Below are positions 34,230 through 42,407 of a DNA stretch of 64,000 bases, piece by piece. This DNA comes from Leptonema illini DSM 21528 (GTDB taxonomy: Bacteria; Spirochaetota; Leptospiria; Leptospirales; Leptonemataceae), in the NCBI RefSeq assembly GCF_000243335.1, contig NZ_JH597775.1, positions 85,241 through 149,240 on the forward strand. The letters run 5' to 3'. The position numbers were made by a program, and so were the translations under genes. A model generated the notes under the pieces. The model ran no database searches. It worked only from the letters and a program-made list of their open reading frames with translations, and was not told the DNA's origin. The first letter of the stretch is position 1. Every line of letters starts with the position of its first letter.

Positions 34230-34333
34230 GGCGACATAATACCGCCCTGTACGGGCATGTCAACCAAAAAGGAGCCCTTCTGCTGACTTTTTTGGAGGGC
34301 TATTATGTCCGCTCAGGACCTGCCATATTTTAA
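34220..34333 (+). CDS. Possible leader peptide overlapping the rep start
   Basis: A 37-codon frame begins at ATG 34220 (MNGWRHNTALYGH...) and ends at TAA 34331-34333, 26 bases past the rep ATG and in another frame. Such overlapping leaders couple translation to rep in some antisense-controlled plasmids. The ribosome site is weak (AGGAGGGG ends 17 bases upstream), so the call is tentative. Confidence 0.3.
   Translation: MNGWRHNTALYGHVNQKGALLLTFLEGYYVRSGPAIF
34236..34263 (-). promoter_or_regulatory. Minus-strand sigma70-type promoter upstream of rep
   Basis: Read on the minus strand: a perfect TTGACA (34263-34258), a 16-bp spacer and TATTAT (34241-34236; five of six bases match TATAAT). It points away from rep toward the terminator at 34172. 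The region also folds as a hairpin in the rep mRNA (GCCC-TGTA-CGGGC core). Confidence 0.7.
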
Positions 34334-35153
34334 GTTCGTTCAAGCATTAATCGATGCAGGATTGTGGGCAAAAATGTCTTCAGCCGCCCGTACTCTGTAT
34401 CCTGTATTGCTTCGCTTTTCAGACAGACACTTCTCGGCGGTGTATCCGGGCTCCAACCGGCTCCTGCAGCTGACCGGATTTAAGCAGAAATCTTCTTTGC
34501 GGAAGGCCCGCGAGGAGCTGATCTCTCTCGGCCTGATAAGTACAACGCCAGGAACGGGGAGGAGTAATACAGTATACCACTTCCGGTTCGACTGGGCATC
34601 CCCCAGAGAGGTGCAGGAGCGCCCCCCTGGGGCGCCCGAATCACCGCCCAGAGGGGCGACAGATGACCCCCCGGAGGCATCCCCGGGTGCTTCGCCGTAC
34701 AACCAGATCCATATATCCATAAACAATAAACCAGAGATTCTTGCTACGGGCAGCCTTAAAGATACCGCAACAAATGTGTGGCAGCCCTTGAACGAGAGGT
34801 ACGGCGGTGACACCGTCCAGCGCGTACGCAACGAGCTGGATCTTGCCGGCCTTTCATCGGGTCCAGACGATGTACAAAAAATACTGTCCGGCAGCTCTGC
34901 CTCTGCCGGTATGTCATCTGGCGAATCGTGGCAGAGCCTCCGAGATTTCCTCAGCGAGAGAATATCGCCCATGAGCCTGGAGCAACTTGACCGAGCTCTT
35001 CTACGCGAAGGGGAGGGTGTGCTTGTTTTCAAGAGCACGCTGCCCGAGCATCTGAAGCATCTGCTCGGAAGGGTTGCTCCGCATGTATGCTTCGAGCCAG
35101 GAATGGGTTCGCTGCGAAGAGAAATATGGTATCAGGCAGGTAATAACGGATGA
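34305..35153 (+). CDS. Replication initiator-like HTH protein
   Basis: A 282-residue protein. The first 100 residues form a winged-helix-like DNA-binding domain (YFKFVQALIDAGLWAKMSSAARTLYPVLLRF, LLQLTGFKQKSSLRKAREELISLGLIS), typical of Rep/DnaD-like initiators where a helix set is followed by NTVYHFRF. The middle (105-130) is proline-rich and disordered. The C-terminal half contains LKDTATNVWQPLNERYGGD and a helical end. Position after parA-parB, and a leader with inverted repeats and an antisense transcription unit, support a replication initiator like Rep of Leptospira LE1-type replicons. GGAGGG lies six bases upstream of the ATG. It overlaps the next gene by 4 bp. Confidence 0.75.
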   Translation: MSAQDLPYFKFVQALIDAGLWAKMSSAARTLYPVLLRFSDRHFSAVYPGSNRLLQLTGFKQKSSLRKAREELISLGLISTTPGTGRSNTVYHFRFDWASPREVQERPPGAPESPPRGATDDPPEASPGASPYNQIHISINNKPEILATGSLKDTATNVWQPLNERYGGDTVQRVRNELDLAGLSSGPDDVQKILSGSSASAGMSSGESWQSLRDFLSERISPMSLEQLDRALLREGEGVLVFKSTLPEHLKHLLGRVAPHVCFEPGMGSLRREIWYQAGNNG

Positions 35154-37633
35154 GTATTCGTATTTCACACCCCTCGGTCTATCCGTTTCTTGAGGTTCGT
35201 TCGGAAGGCAGGGTGCAATTTTCTGATGGCGTCCTGGAGTCGTGGGAAGGGGCGACCGGTGGGGGCGTGCTTTCTCTGACCGGCCTGTTTGGAAGCGACA
35301 TCTATTTCAATCAGATCAGACTATTGCCTGGAATTGATCCTTCTGTTTTTCCTGCTACTTTTCGCTTCGAGATATCGATGGACGGAAAGATCTGGGAGCC
35401 GATCCTTAAAGAAACGGGTTTCGTCGTCGGACCTGTCGCTCCGCAGTGGATCTTCCCGCTTATTAAGGCCCGTTATATCAAGCTTGTCGTAACTGGCGAT
35501 CAGGGAAAAGAGCTGATCGCCACAGGACGTTTTGAGGTTCTTGTTGCCGGTGTAATCGACATCAAGACGTCAAGTGAGCTCGACAGGCTCTGGGTAAAAG
35601 AGAATCTTATCGATGGCAGAGCGGAGTATGGATGGTCGTCGGCTCTGCGTTCTCGCAACCAGGAAGAATCGATTGAGCTTGATCTTGGCTCGGTGAACAG
35701 AGTCAGCGAGCTGCGGCTTCTGTCGAAAAACGATGCAGAAACTTTCTTCCCTTCATCGTTTCGTGTTCTCTACAGTGACGACCATATCACCTGGCACCAC
35801 CTTATAGAAGAAAACGGTTTTTTTGCAGAGCCGGCCACATGGTATCGCTGGAGATTCCTCCCTCTAAACATTCGCTATCTGATCATTCAGATTCGCGAGA
35901 ACGCAAGAACCCGAGAAGGCAAGTTCATTTCACAGATCGTTGAAGTGGAGCTTTATGCAACGGCGGATCCTGTTGAGCGGCAGGAGAGGGGGTTGCCAGA
36001 GCCGGTGCCTCATTCTTCTGTTCTGCGTTCAGGTATCGTTCGCCTGGCCATGGACGGCGAGGTGAAAGAAGGCGTTGTCGTGCAGGGGCATGATCGACGT
36101 CTGCGTGCGGCCACGACGGATGCGCGCGGAATCGTAGAGCTCGCCCAGGATGGCGAAGATCGCGAAGGCGTTGTCGTTCAGGGACATGATCGCCGCCTGA
36201 AGCCGGCCTCTGAGGATATGCCGGGCATCGTCCGGCTTGCGCGCAACAGAGAACAGCGCGCCGGGCATGCCGTTCAGTCCAGTGATGATCGCCTCAAGAA
36301 GGCCACGGTTGATTCTGAGGGTGTTGTGGAGCTGGCCGAGCCAGGCGAGGAGCGCGGCGGCGTTGCCGTTCAGGGTAACGACCCCCGTTTGAAGTACTCG
36401 ACAGAGAAGTCGCCAGGCATTGTGCAGCTTGCCGGCGACGGCGCAGTTGAGCCAGGTCTTGCCGTGCAGGCATCTGACCACAGGCTGCGGCTTGCGACGA
36501 CAGAAGCGGTGGGCATCCTGCGCTTTGCAAGAGCCGGCGAGCAGGCGGACTTCGCTGCCGTCCAGGGCTCAGATCCAAGGCTTCACGATGCAACGGCGGA
36601 GCGAAAGGGGATCGTGGAGCTTGCAAAGGATGGGGAGGATCGCGAAGGCGTAGTCGTTCAGGGTAACGATCGTCGTCTGCGGCCGGCCTCCGAAGATATG
36701 CCCGGAATCGTACGTCTCGCTCCAGGCGGATCAGAGCAGGCCGGCCTTGCCGTCCAGGCCTCAGATCCGCGACTTTCGGATGCGCGGCCCCCTCTTCCGC
36801 ACAGCCACGAATATGCCGCTCTCGATCACGACTTCAACAGTCATCCGGGGATGATCCGGCTTGAGCGCGCGACAGGAAAGGCCTATGAAGGGCATGTGCC
36901 TCCGCCTGTGGATCATGCCCCCGTTACGGGAGTAAACTCAGGAGATGGAGCCGGTGTTGCCGGTAGAGGGCAGGCCGAAGGCGTGATCGGGTTTGGTCAT
37001 CGCCATGGAGTGCGCGGAATATCCGATAAAGGCTCGGGTTCTGTCGGACAATCTTTCAGCGGAGCAGGGGGCTACTTCAGCTCGGCGCGCTCGTACGACG
37101 TCGTTGCCGCCTCGCAGGGAGAGGATGCTCCGGGCCTTTTTGTCGGTGGCTTCGGTCGTCTTGAAGGCGCTCTGTATGCGGGGGCTCAGGCCATCGGCTC
37201 TGCCCTTGCCGTCTCACTACCGCTGAATGCCTCTGATGTGATCCTTCCTGGAGATGCGCTGATCGCCTCTGTTGTGGATGGCATGGTGCAGAAATGCCAG
37301 CATCGCGGTTCGCCGAAGGTTGTCGGCATCGCCGTCGAGAGTGCCGCCGTTGTGCTGGGGATGCCCGACGAAAGCTTTTCTTCCCTTGCAGAGCCGTTTT
37401 CGCGACCGGAAGGACGTGTCCTTGTCGCCGTTGCCGGAGTCGTGCCTGCGCGTGTAAGCGCCGAGGGAGGCCCTGTCGAGCCCGGAGACCTTCTTGTCAG
37501 TTCGTTTCAGCCCGGATGTCTTGAGAAGATCTCAGGGCGCGATGGTGGGAGCGAACCGGGCCGCATAGTGGCAAGGTCGCTGGGGACGGTTAAAAAGGGT
37601 GAGGCGCTGATCCCGGTCGTTCTGCGCTCCTGA
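35150..37633 (+). CDS. Large discoidin and 32-residue-repeat protein (fibre/adhesin-like)
   Basis: An 827-residue protein. Two F5/8-type-C (discoidin)-like domains occupy about residues 10-140 and 145-275 (YFNQIRLLPGIDPSVFPATFRFEIS; SIELDLGSVNRVSELRLLS, FPSSFRVLYSDDHITW). Residues 295-550 are eight 32-residue repeats of the type GIVxLAxDGE-x-x-GVxVQGxDxRL, like those of phage tail-fibre proteins. A glycine-rich collar follows (GDGAGVAGRGQAEGVIGFGHRHGVRG), then a beta-rich C-terminal domain. No signal peptide is visible. The start overlaps rep by 4 bp (ATGA), so it is translated with the replication module. It could be a phage-type receptor-binding fibre or a surface ligand-binding protein. 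Confidence 0.85.
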   Translation: MSIRISHPSVYPFLEVRSEGRVQFSDGVLESWEGATGGGVLSLTGLFGSDIYFNQIRLLPGIDPSVFPATFRFEISMDGKIWEPILKETGFVVGPVAPQWIFPLIKARYIKLVVTGDQGKELIATGRFEVLVAGVIDIKTSSELDRLWVKENLIDGRAEYGWSSALRSRNQEESIELDLGSVNRVSELRLLSKNDAETFFPSSFRVLYSDDHITWHHLIEENGFFAEPATWYRWRFLPLNIRYLIIQIRENARTREGKFISQIVEVELYATADPVERQERGLPEPVPHSSVLRSGIVRLAMDGEVKEGVVVQGHDRRLRAATTDARGIVELAQDGEDREGVVVQGHDRRLKPASEDMPGIVRLARNREQRAGHAVQSSDDRLKKATVDSEGVVELAEPGEERGGVAVQGNDPRLKYSTEKSPGIVQLAGDGAVEPGLAVQASDHRLRLATTEAVGILRFARAGEQADFAAVQGSDPRLHDATAERKGIVELAKDGEDREGVVVQGNDRRLRPASEDMPGIVRLAPGGSEQAGLAVQASDPRLSDARPPLPHSHEYAALDHDFNSHPGMIRLERATGKAYEGHVPPPVDHAPVTGVNSGDGAGVAGRGQAEGVIGFGHRHGVRGISDKGSGSVGQSFSGAGGYFSSARSYDVVAASQGEDAPGLFVGGFGRLEGALYAGAQAIGSALAVSLPLNASDVILPGDALIASVVDGMVQKCQHRGSPKVVGIAVESAAVVLGMPDESFSSLAEPFSRPEGRVLVAVAGVVPARVSAEGGPVEPGDLLVSSFQPGCLEKISGRDGGSEPGRIVARSLGTVKKGEALIPVVLRS
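36032..36799 (+). repeat. Eight tandem 96-bp coding repeats
   Basis: Eight consecutive units of 96 bp encode 32-residue modules. Units 2 and 7 are most alike (GIVELA-DGEDREGVVVQG followed by SEDMP). The others have diverged, which suggests expansion by duplication followed by drift with partial homogenisation. Confidence 0.85.
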
Positions 37634-37648
37634 TTCCGGGCGGAATCA
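37631..37648. terminator. Hairpin between convergent genes
   Basis: An 8-bp stem TGATTCCG (37631-37638) and CGGAATCA (37641-37648) includes the stop codons of both convergent genes and is followed on the plus strand by a run of T residues. Confidence 0.65.
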
Positions 37649-38668
37649 TTTTTCGGCGGGTTCACGCATGGTAAGATAGAACTGGTCCATGCGGTCGATC
37701 AGCTCGGTGATTTCGTTATCCACTCCTGGCGGGATCTCGCATGCTTCAATCTCTTCACCGAGGATGCGAAGCTCCATAACGCGACGCGCTCGTTCTACGG
37801 GCGAGAGAATGCGGTCCCGGAAGTATCGATGGAAGAGAACCGCAAGTGCGCCGATCATCAGTAAACCCGTGGCCAGTAGCGAGGCCTCGAACTGTATCTG
37901 GCGCCGGTTCAGATCGAAGAAGCTGATTAAGACTGCCTCTTCAGGGCTTGCCCCTTCCACGTACACGAAATCCCGCTGATGCCGCATGTGGGTCTGAATG
38001 TAGGTCTGGTCGGTAAGATAGAGCTCATAGGATTCGCCAGGGGTGCGTTTTTCAATTTTTAATATGCGATCGGGAAATAGCTCCTGAATGCCCTGCAGGC
38101 CCTGCGTATCCATGTACCTCTTGATCCGCAGAAGCCTGGAGCTGCGCTCCTCGTTGCTCAATCTGTCATGGATGGCGCTCATGGCCACTCCACCAAAAAG
38201 AAGAAAAAGGTACAGGAGTAGCGCCGACGAGCTGAGCAGCCGGAATTCCATGCGCGAGCCGCTCGGTCGCAATCCCATTGATCGCTCCTGGCTAAAAAAC
38301 TGGTAGAGAGGAACGAGGCGGAGCAGGCGGCCTCCTCGTAAGATAAGATCTCCAGGGAGTGGATCGTCAGGGTTGATAATCAGCAGGGCGGCCGGTGGCA
38401 GAAGTGAGAAGATATCGATCCAGAAGAGGCTGCTTGTAAGGTATTCTTTTATAGAAGGGAAGCGTGCGACACGCAGCGCGCTTTCTATCAGGAAGAACAG
38501 CAAAATGAAGCGATCAAGCACCCCCAGCAGGGATTGCGTTGAAAGCGAGAGGTCAAAGAGAGAACCGGCAAAGAGCGGCGCCGCTCCAAACAGGATGATG
38601 CCGAGTGAGAGCAGGTTGAAAACCGGGCTTAAAGGCAGTTTTTTTACAAAAATGAGTGGATGAAACAT
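37646..38668 (-). CDS. Membrane protein with voltage-sensor-like segment and HAMP-like tail
   Basis: About 340 residues if it starts at ATG 38668 (an earlier ATG at 38860 would overlap metF). The first half has membrane segments (FNLLSLGIILFGAAPLFAG, VLDRFILLFFLIESALRVARF, LFWIDIFSLLPPAALLI), then an amphipathic RGGRLLRLVPLYQFF like the S4-S5 part of ion-channel voltage sensors. Next come a membrane helix (LLYLFLLFGGVAMSA), an extracytoplasmic loop of about 90 residues, a last helix and a HAMP-like cytoplasmic end (RDRILSPVERARRVMELRI, then DNEITELIDRMDQFY). No pore or output domain is seen. Function is unknown. Confidence 0.7.
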   Translation of the reverse strand: MFHPLIFVKKLPLSPVFNLLSLGIILFGAAPLFAGSLFDLSLSTQSLLGVLDRFILLFFLIESALRVARFPSIKEYLTSSLFWIDIFSLLPPAALLIINPDDPLPGDLILRGGRLLRLVPLYQFFSQERSMGLRPSGSRMEFRLLSSSALLLYLFLLFGGVAMSAIHDRLSNEERSSRLLRIKRYMDTQGLQGIQELFPDRILKIEKRTPGESYELYLTDQTYIQTHMRHQRDFVYVEGASPEEAVLISFFDLNRRQIQFEASLLATGLLMIGALAVLFHRYFRDRILSPVERARRVMELRILGEEIEACEIPPGVDNEITELIDRMDQFYLTMREPAEK

Positions 38669-38714
38669 AGGGAAGATAGGATTCTGCTCGTGTCGCTTCG
38701 CGGTTGATCCTTTT

Positions 38715-39605
38715 ATGCATAGAATTTCGGACAGACTGAAGAAAAAACAACCGGTTTTTTCCTTTGAATTTTTCCCTCCCAAGAATGATGATGGAGAGCG
38801 TCTGCTGATGCAGACCATCGAAGATCTGAAGGCCTTGGAACCTGATTTTGTGTCAGTCACCTACGGCGCAGGCGGCTCGACTCGGGCGAAGACCCGGGAA
38901 TGGGTTCGCAGTATCCAGGATCGTTATGCGATCCCGGCCATGGCGCATCTGACCTGTGTGGGCTCGGGACGCGAAGAGATCCGCAGCATCCTTGAAGACC
39001 TGTATTCTGATGGCATTCGCAATATCATGGCCCTTCGCGGCGATCCGCCGAAGGGTGAGACGGCCTTTGTGGCTCCGGCCGACGGATTTCGTTATGCAAA
39101 CGAGCTGATCTCGTTTATTCGCTCGACGGGCCTTGATTTCTGTCTTGGAGCGGCCGCCTATCCCGAGGTGCATGGAGAGGCGCCGTCTGCAGCAGAAGAC
39201 TTGCGCAACCTAAAACGCAAGGTCGATGCCGGGGCGGATTTCCTCGTAACGCAGCTTTTCTTCGATAACGAAAAGTATTTCTCCTTTGTGGATCAGGTTA
39301 GAGCGGCCGGCATTGAGGTGCCTGTCGTCCCCGGCATCATGCCGATCACGGCCTTCAAGCAGATCGAGCGCTTCACGGCCATGGCCGGATGCGCCATTCC
39401 CGATTCTCTTGTTAAGTCGCTTGCCGGCGTCCAGGATGATGCTGAGGCTCTGCTCAATCTGAGTCTGGAGTTTACGCTGCGTCAGTGTGAAGAGCTGCTT
39501 TCGAAGGGAGCTCCGGGGATTCACTTTTATACTCTTAACCAGAGCCGTGCCACGGCGATCATCCTTGATCGGCTGCGTCGCAGCGTCTCTGCGGAGCGCC
39601 GATGA
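38715..39605 (+). CDS. metF: Methylenetetrahydrofolate reductase
   Basis: A 296-residue MetF-type TIM-barrel flavoprotein. VFSFEFFPPKNDDGERLL with the catalytic Glu, VSVTYGAGGSTR, MAHLTCVG, RNIMALRGDPPKGE and GADFLVTQLFFDNEKYF are family signatures. It reduces 5,10-methylene-THF to 5-methyl-THF, feeding methionine synthesis, which connects with the ahcY/SahR genes at the far end of the window. Its stop overlaps the next gene (ATGA at 39602-39605). Confidence 0.96.
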   Translation: MHRISDRLKKKQPVFSFEFFPPKNDDGERLLMQTIEDLKALEPDFVSVTYGAGGSTRAKTREWVRSIQDRYAIPAMAHLTCVGSGREEIRSILEDLYSDGIRNIMALRGDPPKGETAFVAPADGFRYANELISFIRSTGLDFCLGAAAYPEVHGEAPSAAEDLRNLKRKVDAGADFLVTQLFFDNEKYFSFVDQVRAAGIEVPVVPGIMPITAFKQIERFTAMAGCAIPDSLVKSLAGVQDDAEALLNLSLEFTLRQCEELLSKGAPGIHFYTLNQSRATAIILDRLRRSVSAERR

Positions 39606-41350
39606 AGGATGTTCTTACCCTGAAGCAGATCAGCGGGATCACGACGCGGATCAATTCCGAGCTTGATCTTCCTATTCTGCTTACCGTCATCATGGATACG
39701 GCGCGCGAGCTGCTTGATACGCAGGGAGCGTCGTTGCTTCTTTATGACAGGGACTCCGAAGAACTGATCTTTGATATCGCCCGCGGCGAGCGAAGCGGCA
39801 TCCTCGCTCGCAAGAGAATTCCAAAAGGGCAGGGGATTGCCGGAGAATGCGCCCGCACGCGAAAGGCTATCATCGTAAACGACGCGCAGAGCGATCCGCG
39901 GCTGCTGCGCACGATCGACCAGGCAAGCGGATTTGTTACGCGAAAATTGATCGCCGTTCCGATGGAGGCGCGCGGAGAGCTTATCGGCGTGCTTGAAGCG
40001 GTCAATACGATGGATGGCCGGGATTTTACGAGCCGCGACGTCAGACTGTTAACCTTTCTTTCGGCAATGGCCGGCCTGGCCATCTATAACCGGCGACTGT
40101 ATGCGAATCTTATGGATCGCATGGAGGAGCTGAACTGTATCCATGAGATTTCGCGCTCTCTGCACGAGCATGACGATCTTGAGCCCATGCTTGACGCTAT
40201 CCTGACGGCCATCGAAGAGGTGCTCGACGTCGAGCGTCTTTCGCTCGCTCTTCGCGAGAGAGCATCGGGCGACTTCAAGATTCACCGCACGCGCGGATTC
40301 AGTCTTGAAGAGAACGATCTGCGCATCGATCCCGAGCGCGGGGTGGCCTCGATGGTCCTGAAATCGGGAGAGCCGCTTCTTGTGCGCGACCTTGTTCGCG
40401 ATCTCGGTTTCACAACGGAGAATGCAGGCCGGTATCGAACGTCTTCTTTTATATCGGTGCCCATCCTTGTCGGTGACCACGTCAAAGGGCTTCTGAACGC
40501 GGCGGATAAAAAGAACGGCAACCCGTTCGATCAATTCGAGCTCAAAGTACTCACGACCATCGCCGCGCAGCTTTCATCGGCCATTCAGAGGCTCGATGCC
40601 CGGTCCCGCGAGATCGAGATTCGGATGTACCGCAAAGATCTTGAGACGGCGGCGAACATTCAGCGCAATTCGTTACCCGAGATCCCTGCCGAGATTGCCG
40701 GCGTTAAGATGGCGGCCGGTTATGAGGCCTGTCGCGACGTGGGCGGCGATTTCTACGACTTCCACTATCATTCTGAAAACCTGATGTCGTTTGTCATGGC
40801 CGATGTTTCGGGCAAAGGCGTGCCGGCCGCCCTTTTCATGGAATATTCGAAGACGTTGCTTGCAGCGCACATCCCCCGGCTCATACATCCGGTAAAATCG
40901 CTGACAGAGGTGAACGCCGAACTGATACGCAATTCGCGTATGGGCCTCTTTGTGACGGTCATGCTTGTGCAGGTGGAGCGCGACATGGATCGTCTGCGCC
41001 TTGCATCGGCCGGGCACAATCATCAGATTCTGTATCGGGCAAGAACAGGCACCATTGAATCCCTCTCAGGGCAGGGCCCGCCGCTTGGAACGTTTGAAGG
41101 GGCGGAGTATCGCGAGAAGATCTACCACTATGACAAGGGAGATCTTCTCGTGCTGTATACCGACGGCATCTCTGAGGCGCAGAAGCAGAATTTCGAACAG
41201 TACGGCGAGGATCGCCTCTTTGACCTGATTCGCCGGCTCGGCCATCTTGAGCCGACAGAGATCGTTAAGGCAATCTTTGCCGACGTAAACGATTTCATCG
41301 AAGGCGCCGAGCAGATGGACGACGCCACCGTTATGGTGGTAAGGCTGTAG
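39602..41350 (+). CDS. Dual-GAF RsbU-type PP2C phosphatase
   Basis: A 582-residue protein: GAF domain 1 at about residues 15-165 (ARELLDTQGASLLLYDRDSEELIF), GAF domain 2 at about 185-335 (LDVERLSLALRERA), a helical linker, and a SpoIIE/PP2C phosphatase at about 370-580 with metal-binding CRDVGGDFYDF, MADVSGKGVPAALFM and LYTDGISEA. Such enzymes dephosphorylate STAS-domain anti-sigma antagonists. Candidate partners in the window are the STAS protein at 53409 and the HATPase-like protein at 60809. It is translationally coupled to metF, although the functions are unrelated. Confidence 0.92.
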   Translation: MKDVLTLKQISGITTRINSELDLPILLTVIMDTARELLDTQGASLLLYDRDSEELIFDIARGERSGILARKRIPKGQGIAGECARTRKAIIVNDAQSDPRLLRTIDQASGFVTRKLIAVPMEARGELIGVLEAVNTMDGRDFTSRDVRLLTFLSAMAGLAIYNRRLYANLMDRMEELNCIHEISRSLHEHDDLEPMLDAILTAIEEVLDVERLSLALRERASGDFKIHRTRGFSLEENDLRIDPERGVASMVLKSGEPLLVRDLVRDLGFTTENAGRYRTSSFISVPILVGDHVKGLLNAADKKNGNPFDQFELKVLTTIAAQLSSAIQRLDARSREIEIRMYRKDLETAANIQRNSLPEIPAEIAGVKMAAGYEACRDVGGDFYDFHYHSENLMSFVMADVSGKGVPAALFMEYSKTLLAAHIPRLIHPVKSLTEVNAELIRNSRMGLFVTVMLVQVERDMDRLRLASAGHNHQILYRARTGTIESLSGQGPPLGTFEGAEYREKIYHYDKGDLLVLYTDGISEAQKQNFEQYGEDRLFDLIRRLGHLEPTEIVKAIFADVNDFIEGAEQMDDATVMVVRL

Positions 41351-41353
41351 GGC

Positions 41354-42388
41354 ATGCTGTTTCACGGGCCGATAGAGGAGCGCATTGAGCGGCTGCTCCG
41401 GCTCGGCCAGGAGCATTCTGAGCGCTTTTGTTCGGCCGACGAGCAGATGAAGCGGCGCCTGTATCTGGCCAGACATCCGACATCGGTCCTTGTTCTGAAG
41501 TGCATGGATGGCCGCGTGCATATTCCCTGGGCTACCAGGATGCCGATGGGTATTATCCGTCCGTTTCGTAACCTCGGCGGGATGTTTGATCTGGGATGGC
41601 CGTATCTCGGCGAGATCCTCATGGATACGGTGCAGAAGGCCATGGCGGCCGGCAATCGCACTCTACTTCTTATTACGTACCATTATTCTGCAAGCTGTCA
41701 TGAATGGGGATGCGCCGGCTTTCACTATGATCGCGAGAAGGCCTTCGAGCACGGGCAGCAGATACGCAATCAGGCGATACATCTTTTCGGCAAAGACGTC
41801 GTGTATCCCGTCGTCTGCGGATTTGAAACGGATCGCGAGGCGCTCCTCTTTCACGGCGATGGCGTCTTTGATCCTCTGAATGAGAAAATAGAGGCGGCGG
41901 ATCTACCCGATCGTTTTCGATCGCTTTTTCCCGATATGCCTTCTTCGATACTGCGCGATCTTCTGCCGCTGGTGCGCGGGAATCTGAAACATGTCGGGAC
42001 GACGGTGAATCGCGAAGGCTTTCAGGAGCCCGAGCATCGCGAATGGGCGCTCTGTATCGGTCGCGGGTTTGATTTCTTGCATGTGCCGAACGTCGCTCTC
42101 ATCGTGGGCCCTTACAGTCCCGATCTGTCGGGCCCTATTGCGAAGGCCGGTGCGATCCTTGCCGAGAACATGCGAAGCGGGCGCATCGCAGACGATGGCT
42201 TTCTTTTGCTTGCTTCGTCGCCGTATTCAGAGCAGGGTATGGACCGCGCCCGCGCCGAGCTGAAATCAAGATTCCTTTCTGATTTTGCCGCCGACGTTCT
42301 GCGAACGGAGCATCCGGAGCTTGCGGCAAAGATGATACGGCGCACGGCCGTACTGAACTGGGACCGTCGCTCGCTTGAGCTCCTGTGA
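41354..42388 (+). CDS. Carbonic-anhydrase-like protein with CMDGR motif
   Basis: A 344-residue cytoplasmic protein. LVLKCMDGRVHIP resembles the zinc-binding C-x-D-x-R motif of beta-carbonic anhydrases, and TYHYSASCHEWGCAGFH supplies a His/Cys cluster at the place where these enzymes have HxxC. The rest (PFRNLGGMFDLGWPYLG, NREGFQEPEHREWALCIGRGFD) is not standard. It may be a distant carbonic anhydrase or a family in which the zinc site was reused. It begins 4 bp after the phosphatase stop and is in the same operon. Confidence in coding is high; the activity is a guess from motifs. Confidence 0.75.
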   Translation: MLFHGPIEERIERLLRLGQEHSERFCSADEQMKRRLYLARHPTSVLVLKCMDGRVHIPWATRMPMGIIRPFRNLGGMFDLGWPYLGEILMDTVQKAMAAGNRTLLLITYHYSASCHEWGCAGFHYDREKAFEHGQQIRNQAIHLFGKDVVYPVVCGFETDREALLFHGDGVFDPLNEKIEAADLPDRFRSLFPDMPSSILRDLLPLVRGNLKHVGTTVNREGFQEPEHREWALCIGRGFDFLHVPNVALIVGPYSPDLSGPIAKAGAILAENMRSGRIADDGFLLLASSPYSEQGMDRARAELKSRFLSDFAADVLRTEHPELAAKMIRRTAVLNWDRRSLELL

Positions 42389-42407
42389 ATCGTTTCGAAA
42401 AGCACAA

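Noticed and set aside
36032-36799. The 96-bp repeats as a CRISPR-like or non-coding array
   Set aside because: They stay in one reading frame inside an 827-codon gene, differ between units at wobble positions and have no spacers.
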